Notes under the pieces: generated by a model
The model's input: the letters and a program-made list of their open reading frames with translations, nothing else
Databases searched by the model: none
Told to the model about the DNA's origin: nothing
Made by a program: the position numbers and the translations under genes
Shown: piece by piece, positions 16,654-23,911 of the stretch
Layout of the letters: each line of letters begins with the position of its first letter
Position numbering within the stretch: the first letter of the stretch is position 1
Origin: Bacteroidales bacterium
GTDB lineage: Bacteria > Bacteroidota > Bacteroidia > Bacteroidales > UBA932
DNA: 30,053 bases
Assembly (NCBI GenBank): GCA_024681565.1
Contig: JAILAO010000071.1
Span: forward strand, 1 to 30,053
Direction of reading: 5' to 3'

Positions 16654-17181
16654 ATGAAAGATAAAAAAGTGCTCGTAGTGGGCGGCGGCGGACGCTGCCA
16701 CGCCATCGTGGATGCGCTGAGCCGTTCTCCGCAGGTTGCGAAGATCTGGTGCGCTCCCGGCAATGCCGGCATCGGTCTCCAGGCGGAGAATGTGCCCCTG
16801 AAGGATACGGATGTCCCCGGTCTGCTCGCTTTTGCGCAGCAGGAAGGGATCGACCTGACCGTCGTCGGGCCGGAGGCGGCCCTCGCCGTCGGAATCGTGG
16901 ATGCTTTCCGCGCCGCAGGACTCCGGATTTTCGGCCATACGCAGGCAGCCACGCGCATCGAGAGCAGCAAGGAGTTCGCCAAGGTGCTGATGGAGAAATA
17001 CGGCATCCCCACGGCGGGCTACCGCAGCTTCGACGACTTCCAGGAAGCGCTGGACTATGTCAATGCCCGGCCGTTCCCGGCCGTGCTCAAATATGACGGC
17101 CTGGCTGCCGGCAAGGGCGTGGTGATCGCCGCGGGACCGGAGGGGGCCGAGACCGCCCTGCGCAGCATGCTGCTGGACTAG
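16654..17181 (+). CDS. purD: Phosphoribosylamine-glycine ligase, N-terminal fragment ending at an amber codon
   Basis: GAR synthetase joins phosphoribosylamine and glycine with ATP. This 175-codon frame covers the N-domain and part of the ATP-grasp domain (VVGPEAAL, DGLAAGKGVVIAA). It stops at TAG (17179-17181), where relatives read straight on from a ML..-AFG segment. The downstream 17182-18759 continues the same protein in the same frame. The glycine-rich loop reads GGGRCHA where GGREHA is usual. Alone this fragment cannot be active because the rest of the ATP-grasp and C-domain lie beyond the stop. A recent nonsense change, read-through, or a base-call error are all possible. Confidence 0.88.
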   Translation: MKDKKVLVVGGGGRCHAIVDALSRSPQVAKIWCAPGNAGIGLQAENVPLKDTDVPGLLAFAQQEGIDLTVVGPEAALAVGIVDAFRAAGLRIFGHTQAATRIESSKEFAKVLMEKYGIPTAGYRSFDDFQEALDYVNARPFPAVLKYDGLAAGKGVVIAAGPEGAETALRSMLLD

Positions 17182-17199
17182 GCCTTCGGGCAGGGCCGC

Positions 17200-18759
17200 G
17201 TGGTGGTGGAGGATTTCCTCACCGGCCCGGCGTTTTCGTTCATGGCTTTCGTGGACGGGGAGCGGGTCTATCCGATGCCGCTGGCCCAGGACCACAAGCG
17301 TGCCTTTGACGGAGACAAGGGACCCAATACGGGCGGCATGGGGGCTTATACCGGGCTTCCGTTCATTTCGGAGGAGGACCGTGCCTTTGCCCTCGGGAAC
17401 ATCCTGGAGGCGACGGCCAAGGCCATGTGCGCCGAGGGCTGCCCGCTTTCCGGCGTACTCTACGGCGGCCTGATGAAGACCCCTGCCGGCATCAAGGTGA
17501 TCGAATTCAACGCCCGTTTCGGCGATCCCGAGACCGAGGTCGTGCTCCCGCTTCTCGAGAGTGATATCTATGATATCTTCGATGCCGTGGCCTGCGGACG
17601 TGCGGCGGAACAGCCCGTGTGGCGCAATGCCGTCTCGCTCGGCGTCGTGCTGGCTTCCAAAGGCTATCCGGGCTCCTATCCCAAGGGCGCCGAGATCCTC
17701 GGTGTCGGGGATGTGGCGGCCCGGGTCTATCACATGGGAACCAGACGCGAAGGGGAACGCCTGCTCACCAACGGCGGCCGCGTGATGATGGTCGTCTCCG
17801 AGGGCAAGGATGTCCGGGATGCGCAGCGGAAGGTATATGCCGAGCTCGGCAAGATCTCCTGCGACGCCCTGTTCTACCGCAGGGATATCGCCCATGTGGC
17901 CCTGGACGGCCGTCTGCTGGACGGTAAGGCACTTGCCGAATCGATCAAGGAAGACCTGCGCGACCGGGTCGGAAAACTGGAAGTCAAATACGGCCGGAAG
18001 CCTTCGCTCGCCGTCATCATCGTCGGCAACAACCCCGCCAGCCAGGTCTATGTGCGCAACAAGGTCAAGACCGCGATCTTCGTGGGGATGAACTCCCGCC
18101 TCATCACGATGGCGGAGGATGCCACCGAGGAGGCCCTGCTGCAGATGATCGACAATCTCAACCGGGATCCGGAAGTGGACGGGATCCTCGTACAGCTCCC
18201 GTTGCCGAAACAGATCTGTGAGGAGCGCGTGATCGACGCCATCGCCAGGGAGAAGGACGTGGACGGATTCCACGTGCTCAACGTCGGTGATCTCTGGCTC
18301 GGTCGCCGTTGCAGCGTGCCCTGCACGCCCAAGGGCATCCTGCGCCTGATCGACGAGACCGGTATCGACCTGAGCGGCAGGACGGCTGTGGTCGTGGGCC
18401 GGAGCAATATCGTCGGAAAGCCCGTGGCGAAGCTCCTGCTCGACCGCAACGCGACCGTCATTATCGCACATTCCCGTACGAAGGACCTGAAGTCCGTCAC
18501 GCTGCAGGCCGATGTCCTCGTCGTGGCCGTGGGCCGCGAAAACGTGGTCACCGGCGACATGGTCAAACCCGGCGCCGTGGTCATCGATGTCGGTATGAAC
18601 CGCAACGCGGCCGGCAAACTCTGCGGAGACGTGGATTTCGTGTCCGCACGCCAGCGCGCTTCCTGGATTACGCCCGTGCCGGGCGGCGTAGGCCCGATGA
18701 CCATCGCGATGCTGATGGAAAATACGGTCGAGTGCTTCCTGGCCCGCGCGGAACAATAA
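17200..18759 (+). CDS. folD: PurD C-terminal part fused in frame to FolD (methylene-THF dehydrogenase/cyclohydrolase)
   Basis: The frame continues purD after the TAG. It has GPNTGGMGAY, the ATP-grasp motif VIEFNARFGDPETE and the PurD C-terminus ending RRDIAHVAL, close to codon 417 of the full frame. It then passes without a stop into a complete FolD of about 285 residues, with YVRNK (catalytic Lys at codon 470), DGILVQLPLP, KDVDGF, PCTPKGI, the NADP site GRSNIVGKP and TPVPGGVGPMT. FolD makes 10-formyl-THF, used by PurN and PurH of this operon. The start given (GTG 17200) is the first candidate after the stop; ATG 17242 is another, and a GTG at 17896 could give FolD alone. Without the TAG the fusion would be 701 residues. 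Both halves keep conserved motifs, so selection on both was recent. Confidence 0.85.
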   Translation: MVVEDFLTGPAFSFMAFVDGERVYPMPLAQDHKRAFDGDKGPNTGGMGAYTGLPFISEEDRAFALGNILEATAKAMCAEGCPLSGVLYGGLMKTPAGIKVIEFNARFGDPETEVVLPLLESDIYDIFDAVACGRAAEQPVWRNAVSLGVVLASKGYPGSYPKGAEILGVGDVAARVYHMGTRREGERLLTNGGRVMMVVSEGKDVRDAQRKVYAELGKISCDALFYRRDIAHVALDGRLLDGKALAESIKEDLRDRVGKLEVKYGRKPSLAVIIVGNNPASQVYVRNKVKTAIFVGMNSRLITMAEDATEEALLQMIDNLNRDPEVDGILVQLPLPKQICEERVIDAIAREKDVDGFHVLNVGDLWLGRRCSVPCTPKGILRLIDETGIDLSGRTAVVVGRSNIVGKPVAKLLLDRNATVIIAHSRTKDLKSVTLQADVLVVAVGRENVVTGDMVKPGAVVIDVGMNRNAAGKLCGDVDFVSARQRASWITPVPGGVGPMTIAMLMENTVECFLARAEQ

Positions 18760-18762
18760 ACC

Positions 18763-19743
18763 ATGGGGGAGTACCGCTACACATTCTGGAAATTCCTGAA
18801 GGATTGGGCGCTCATCGTCGGCATGATCGTGGGCGCCTCCCTTTATCTGGTCTATCACGCCATCCCGGCGCTGCATCCTGCCGGGCCGGTACTGGAACGC
18901 ATCGTCAAGGACCTGCAGCCGATGCTGCTGTTCATGATGCTGTTCCTGAGTTTCTGCAAGATCGAGCCGCATCAGATGCGGCCGCACAAATGGATGCTCT
19001 GGCTGCTGCTGCTGCAGTGCGGGCTTTTCGTGGGCCTGGCGCTGCTGCTGATTTTCTTTCCGGGTATCCCGTTCCGCTACGGGATCGAGGCCGGGATGCT
19101 CTGCATTATCTGCCCGACGGCTACGGCCTGCGCCGTGGTGACGGGCAAACTGGGCGGCAATATGGCCGGGGTGGTGACTTATACGGTGCTGATCAACCTG
19201 GCTGTGGCGCTGCTCGTGCCGCTGGTCGTTCCGCTGCTTCATCCGATGGAGGGACTGCGTTTCTCGGAGGCGTTCGTGAAGATTCTGGCCAAGGTCTTTC
19301 CGCTCCTGATCCTCCCTTGCCTGTCGGCCTGGCTGGTGCGCTACCTGTTGCCGAAGTTCCATGCCTGGCTGCTGCAGTACACCAACCTTTCCTTTTATAT
19401 CTGGGCGGTTTCGCTGACGTTCGCCATCCTGATGAGTACCCGTGCCATCGTGCAGAACGATTCCGGCATGGGGGTGCTCTGGGAGATCGGCATTGCGTCG
19501 CTGCTGGCCTGCGCGCTGCAGTTCTGGTTGGGCCGCCGCATCGGAAAGGCCTACCGGTGCCCGATCTCGGCCGGTCAGGCCCTGGGTCAGAAAAACACCG
19601 TGTTCGGCATCTGGATGGGGTATACCTTCATGACGCCTGTCGTCTCCGTGGCCGGCGGTTTCTACTCGATCTGGCACAACATCTACAACACCTGGCAGAT
19701 GTACCGGAAGCGCAAGCGGGACGAAGCCGGACAGGGGATATAA
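18763..19743 (+). CDS. Bile acid:sodium symporter (SBF) family transporter
   Basis: A 326-residue inner-membrane protein with about nine or ten hydrophobic segments and a basic C-terminal tail. The family is indicated by the ICPTATACAVVTGKLGGN segment in the middle and GQKNTVFGIWMGYTF near the end, both typical of bacterial SBF-like transporters. The substrate cannot be read from sequence; members move bile acids, pantoate-like and other organic anions. It starts 3 nt after the purD-folD frame, so it belongs to the purine operon, which hints at an anion linked to purine or folate metabolism. That link is only inference. Confidence 0.85.
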   Translation: MGEYRYTFWKFLKDWALIVGMIVGASLYLVYHAIPALHPAGPVLERIVKDLQPMLLFMMLFLSFCKIEPHQMRPHKWMLWLLLLQCGLFVGLALLLIFFPGIPFRYGIEAGMLCIICPTATACAVVTGKLGGNMAGVVTYTVLINLAVALLVPLVVPLLHPMEGLRFSEAFVKILAKVFPLLILPCLSAWLVRYLLPKFHAWLLQYTNLSFYIWAVSLTFAILMSTRAIVQNDSGMGVLWEIGIASLLACALQFWLGRRIGKAYRCPISAGQALGQKNTVFGIWMGYTFMTPVVSVAGGFYSIWHNIYNTWQMYRKRKRDEAGQGI

Positions 19744-19757
19744 TGTGGAAAACTTTT

Positions 19758-19789
19758 TTTGGTGCGTCAGCCATTTTTCTTTAACTTTG
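19758..19789 (+). promoter_or_regulatory. Promoter of the guaB operon
   Basis: TTTG (19758-19761), a 20-bp spacer and TAACTTTG (19782-19789) match the Bacteroidota consensus exactly. Transcription should start about 20 nt before guaB. No terminator hairpin precedes it, so read-through from the purine operon may add to expression. Confidence 0.85.
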
Positions 19790-19814
19790 TCAGTCAAATA
19801 AAAGTCCCTCCGTT

Positions 19815-21293
19815 ATGTCCTTTATCGATGAAAGAATTGCCCTGGAAGGTTTGACTTTTGACGATGTACTCCTCATTCCGGCGTACTCCGAAGTCCTGCC
19901 CCGGGAAGTCTCCCTGCAGACCCGTTTCTCCAGAAACATCACCCTGAACATCCCGATCGTGTCCGCTGCCATGGACACCGTCACCGAAGCGCCGATGGCC
20001 ATCGCCCTGGCAAGGGAAGGAGGCATCGGCGTTATCCATAAAAATATGGGCATCTCCGCCCAGGCGGCCGAGGTGCGTCAGGTGAAGCGCTCCGAGAATG
20101 GCATGATCAGTGATCCTGTCACGATCAACCAGGACGAAAGCGTGGGCAATGCCCTCCGTCTGATGCGGGAGAACCACATCGGCGGCATTCCCGTGACGGA
20201 TGGCGAAAACCACCTGGTCGGTATCGTGACCAACCGCGATGTCCGTTTCCAGGAGGACCTCGCAGTGCCGGTGCGCGACGTGATGACCTCGCAGGGTCTC
20301 GTCACCATCCCCGAATCCCGTACGGACCGTGAATATGTCAAGTCCGTCCTCCAGAAATACAAGGTCGAGAAACTCCCCGTCGTGGACGACAAGGGCCACA
20401 TCGTCGGCCTGATCACGTATAAAGACCTCATCAAGGAGCGGCTGCATCCCGAAGCCTGCAAGGACAGCAAGGGACGCCTGCGCGTCGCCGCCGGTATCGG
20501 CATCACGCCGGATGCACTCGACCGCGTGGCCGCGCTCTACGCCGAAGGCGTGGACGCCGTCGTGCTCGACTCCGCCCACGGTCACAGCAAGGGGGTCATC
20601 GACCTGCTGAAGCGGGTCAAGTCCGCCTATCCGTCCCTGGATGTGGTCGTCGGAAATATCGCCACGGAAGAAGCTGCCCGCGATCTCGTGAAGGCGGGCG
20701 CCGATGGCATCAAGGTAGGCATCGGCCCCGGTTCGATCTGCACCACGCGTATCGTGGCCGGTGTGGGCGTACCGCAGCTCAGCGCGATCTACAACGCTTC
20801 CCAGGCGGTCAAGGGGACGGGCGTGACGCTGATCGCCGACGGCGGTCTCCGCTATTCCGGTGATATCGTCAAGGCCCTGGCGGCCGGAGGCGACAGCGTG
20901 ATGTGCGGTTCCATGTTCGCCGGTACGGAAGAGTCTCCGGGCGAGACCATCATCTACAGCGGCCGTAAGTTCAAGGCATACCGCGGAATGGGTTCCATCG
21001 ACGCGATGGCGGCTGGCTCCAAGGACCGTTATTTCCAGGACGACAAGGTCGAGCTCAAGAAGCTGGTCCCCGAAGGGATTGTCGGCCGTGTCCCGTACAA
21101 GGGAACGCTTTCCGAGACGGTCTATCAGCTGGTCGGCGGCCTGCGTTCCGGCATGGGCTATTGCGGCGCCCGCGACCTCGCGGCCCTCAAGAATGCCAAA
21201 TTCACGCGTGTTACGGCCAGCGGCATGGCTGAGAGTCACCCGCACGATATTACGATTACGAAGGAGACTCCCAACTATTCGCGCGGTGAATAA
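19815..21293 (+). CDS. guaB: IMP dehydrogenase
   Basis: Oxidises IMP to XMP with NAD+, the first step to GMP. The 492-residue protein has the IMPDH barrel split by two CBS domains (about 95-205). The catalytic Cys309 lies in GPGSICTTR, and the mobile-flap region GSKDRYFQDD is present. CBS domains usually let purine nucleotides regulate the enzyme. Its last 8 nt overlap the GTG start of guaA. Confidence 0.97.
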   Translation: MSFIDERIALEGLTFDDVLLIPAYSEVLPREVSLQTRFSRNITLNIPIVSAAMDTVTEAPMAIALAREGGIGVIHKNMGISAQAAEVRQVKRSENGMISDPVTINQDESVGNALRLMRENHIGGIPVTDGENHLVGIVTNRDVRFQEDLAVPVRDVMTSQGLVTIPESRTDREYVKSVLQKYKVEKLPVVDDKGHIVGLITYKDLIKERLHPEACKDSKGRLRVAAGIGITPDALDRVAALYAEGVDAVVLDSAHGHSKGVIDLLKRVKSAYPSLDVVVGNIATEEAARDLVKAGADGIKVGIGPGSICTTRIVAGVGVPQLSAIYNASQAVKGTGVTLIADGGLRYSGDIVKALAAGGDSVMCGSMFAGTEESPGETIIYSGRKFKAYRGMGSIDAMAAGSKDRYFQDDKVELKKLVPEGIVGRVPYKGTLSETVYQLVGGLRSGMGYCGARDLAALKNAKFTRVTASGMAESHPHDITITKETPNYSRGE

Positions 21294-22866
21294 GATCCTG
21301 ATCCTTGATTTCGGCTCCCAGGTGACGCAGCTGATCGGCCGCCGTCTCCGGGAGCTGAACGTTTATTGTGAGATCTATCCTTACGACAAGGCTCCGGAGC
21401 TTGACGCTTCCGTCCGGGGCGTGATTTTCTCCGGAAGTCCCTGCTCGGTCCGGGACGCCCATGCGCCCCAGGTCGATCTTTCCCGCTATATCGGCCGTCT
21501 GCCCGTCCTGGGCATCTGCTATGGCGCCCAGTACATCGCGCACCGCTGCGGCGGCCGGGTCGAGGGTTCCGTGGCCCGTGAATACGGCCGTGCGATGCTT
21601 TATGTCGTCCGACCGGATTCTCCGCTGATGCGCGGCGTCAGTCCGCATTCCCAGGTCTGGATGTCGCACGGCGACACCATTTCCGCCCTTCCTGACGGTG
21701 CCGAGGTGGTCGCCTCTACGCAGGATGTCGCCAACGCCGCCTTCCAGATTCCGGAGCAGCAGGTTTATGCGGTGCAGTTCCATCCGGAAGTGTTCCACAC
21801 GGCCGAAGGCGCGAAAATCCTCTCCAATTTCGCATTGGATATCTGCGGACTTGAAGGAGACTGGACGCCCGCTTCCTTTATCGAGACGACGGTCGCCGGC
21901 CTGCGGGAGCGGCTCGGGGACGACAAGGTCATCCTGGGCCTGAGCGGCGGCGTCGATTCTACCGTAGCCGGTGTCCTGCTCAACCGGGCCATCGGTCACA
22001 ACCTGACCTGTATTTTCGTCAACAACGGCCTGCTCCGCAAAGACGAATACGGGCACGTGCTGGAGTCTTACCGGGACATGGGGCTGAACGTGATCGGCGC
22101 CGATGCTTCGGTCGCGTTCCTGGATGCCCTGAAGGGCGTCGAGGAGCCGGAAGCCAAGCGCAAGGTGGTCGGACGTCTCTTCATCGAGACCTTCGACAAA
22201 TATGCCCGGCAGATTGAAAATGCCCGCTGGCTGGCGCAGGGGACCATCTATCCCGATGTCATCGAATCCGCCGGCATTCCGGGCATCGCCTCCAAGATCA
22301 AGTCGCACCACAATGTGGGCGGTCTCCCGGCGGAGATGAATCTCCGCATCGTCGAACCGCTCCGGATGCTTTTCAAGGACGAAGTCCGGCGGGTCGGGCG
22401 GGCCCTGGGCATCAAAGAGGAGTTGATCGGACGCCATCCCTTCCCGGGCCCGTCCTTCTCGATCCGCATCATCGGTGAGGTGACGGAGGAAAAACTCCGC
22501 GTACTGCGGGAGGCGGACGATATCTTCATCCGCGGCCTGCGGCATTATGACTGCACCGGGATGGGCTTCCCGAAAGCCTCGGATCCGCGCGAAATGGCCA
22601 CCAATCTCTACGATGCGATCTGGCAGGCGGGCGTGATCCTGCTGCCGGTCAAGAGTGTCGGCGTGATGGGGGACGAGCGTACGTACGAGAACCCGGTCGC
22701 GCTGCGTGCCGTGGTGTCCACCGACGGGATGACGGCCGACTGGTTCCGTTTCCCGTATGACTTCCTGGCGGATGTCAGCAACGAGATCATCAACAAGGTC
22801 CGCGGCGTGAACCGCGTCGTCTATGATATCTCGTCCAAGCCGCCGGCAACCATCGAATGGGAATAG
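21286..22866 (+). CDS. guaA: GMP synthase (glutamine-hydrolysing), full length
   Basis: Aminates XMP to GMP. The 526-residue protein starts at GTG 21286, which gives the canonical N-terminus (M/V)NKILILDFGSQ; the open frame upstream is a shadow of guaB. The class I glutaminase has Cys78 in GICYGAQ and His/Glu in QFHPEVFH. The ATP-pyrophosphatase domain has GLSGGVDST, and the dimer domain ends TIEWE. Two oddities stand out: the normally near-invariant FPGPGL.xR reads FPGPSFSIR (386-394), and about 19 extra residues (roughly 422-440) lie in the dimer domain compared with enzymes I remember. Ends TAG followed at once by TGA. Confidence 0.95.
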   Translation: MNKILILDFGSQVTQLIGRRLRELNVYCEIYPYDKAPELDASVRGVIFSGSPCSVRDAHAPQVDLSRYIGRLPVLGICYGAQYIAHRCGGRVEGSVAREYGRAMLYVVRPDSPLMRGVSPHSQVWMSHGDTISALPDGAEVVASTQDVANAAFQIPEQQVYAVQFHPEVFHTAEGAKILSNFALDICGLEGDWTPASFIETTVAGLRERLGDDKVILGLSGGVDSTVAGVLLNRAIGHNLTCIFVNNGLLRKDEYGHVLESYRDMGLNVIGADASVAFLDALKGVEEPEAKRKVVGRLFIETFDKYARQIENARWLAQGTIYPDVIESAGIPGIASKIKSHHNVGGLPAEMNLRIVEPLRMLFKDEVRRVGRALGIKEELIGRHPFPGPSFSIRIIGEVTEEKLRVLREADDIFIRGLRHYDCTGMGFPKASDPREMATNLYDAIWQAGVILLPVKSVGVMGDERTYENPVALRAVVSTDGMTADWFRFPYDFLADVSNEIINKVRGVNRVVYDISSKPPATIEWE

Positions 22867-22903
22867 TGAGTACAAGTAATTAATTTTAAATATATTACAA
22901 ATT

Positions 22904-23887
22904 ATGACTACAGGAAACGTCCGCCCCGCAGAGATGGAGCGCATCACGACGGCCGGTCTGGCCCGGGCATTCATTGAAGAACAAATCAAGCAGTTGCGAG
23001 CCCAGATTGGAGACAAGAAGGTATTGCTGGCCCTGTCGGGCGGTGTCGACTCTTCCGTGGTCGCGGCCCTGCTCATCAAGGCGGTGGGGCAGCAGCTGGT
23101 TTCCGTCCATGTCAACCATGGTCTCCTCCGCAAGGGCGAGGCCGAGCAGGTGGTGCGCGTGTTCCGCGATGAACTCCACGCCAACCTGGTGTACGTGGAT
23201 GCCACGGACCGTTTCCTCGACAAACTGGCCGGCGTGGCGGATCCTGAGCAGAAGCGCAAGATCATCGGCGCGGAATTCATCCGCGTGTTCGAGGAGGAAG
23301 CCCGCAAGCTGGAAGGTATCAGCTTCCTGGCCCAGGGAACGATCTATCCGGACATCGTGGAATCCGGTCCCGTCAAATCCCATCACAATGTAGGCGGTCT
23401 TCCCGAGGACCTTCAGTTCGAGCTGGTCGAACCGATCAAGTTGCTTTACAAGGACGAGGTCCGTGTCGTCGGCAAGGAACTGGGCCTGCCTGACAATATG
23501 GTTTACCGTCAGCCGTTCCCCGGCCCCGGCCTGGGTGTCCGCTGCACGGGAGCCATCACGCGGGACCGTCTGGAGGCGCTTCGAGAGAGTGATGCCATCT
23601 TGCGCGAGGAGTTCGCCAAGAATGGACTGGAAGGCAAGGTCTGGCAGTATTTCACCGTGGTGCCCGATTATAAATCGACGGGAGTCAAGGACAACAAGCG
23701 CAGCTGGGACTGGCCGGTCATCATCCGTGCCGTGAATACCCGCGATGCCATGACCGCCACCATCGAGGAGATTCCCTACAAGCTGCTGCATCATATCACG
23801 CAGCGCATCGTGACGGAAGTCCCGGGCGTGAACCGCGTGCTGTATGATCTCACCCCGAAGCCGACGGGAACCATCGAGTGGGAATAG
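22904..23887 (+). CDS. Second GMP synthase, ATP-pyrophosphatase and dimer domains only
   Basis: A 327-residue GMP synthase without any glutaminase domain. It has the PP-loop ALSGGVDSS (43-51), the GTIYPDIVES and SHHNVGGLP segments, the intact FPGPGLGVR motif and a C-terminus ending GTIEWE. Features such as KSTGVK in place of RSVGVMGD resemble the separate synthetase subunit (GuaAb) of archaea, as far as I recall. It should amidate XMP with free ammonia, or with ammonia from a partner glutaminase. It follows the full-length guaA by 37 nt of AT-rich DNA and probably shares its transcript. Ends TAG-TAG. Confidence 0.93.
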   Translation: MTTGNVRPAEMERITTAGLARAFIEEQIKQLRAQIGDKKVLLALSGGVDSSVVAALLIKAVGQQLVSVHVNHGLLRKGEAEQVVRVFRDELHANLVYVDATDRFLDKLAGVADPEQKRKIIGAEFIRVFEEEARKLEGISFLAQGTIYPDIVESGPVKSHHNVGGLPEDLQFELVEPIKLLYKDEVRVVGKELGLPDNMVYRQPFPGPGLGVRCTGAITRDRLEALRESDAILREEFAKNGLEGKVWQYFTVVPDYKSTGVKDNKRSWDWPVIIRAVNTRDAMTATIEEIPYKLLHHITQRIVTEVPGVNRVLYDLTPKPTGTIEWE

Positions 23888-23911
23888 TAGAACCTTTAAA
23901 TCAACATAGCA

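Noticed and set aside
17179..17181. Possible recoding of UAG as an amino acid
   Set aside because: TAG is the natural terminal codon of both GMP synthases (right after the canonical TIEWE ending) and of the HAD gene, so a general reassignment is unlikely.
16645..19797. Very long open frame (about 1050 codons) on the minus strand opposite purD-folD and the transporter
   Set aside because: No motif is recognisable, the His/Gly/Asp/Arg-rich composition is that of an antisense shadow, and the plus strand encodes conserved proteins throughout.
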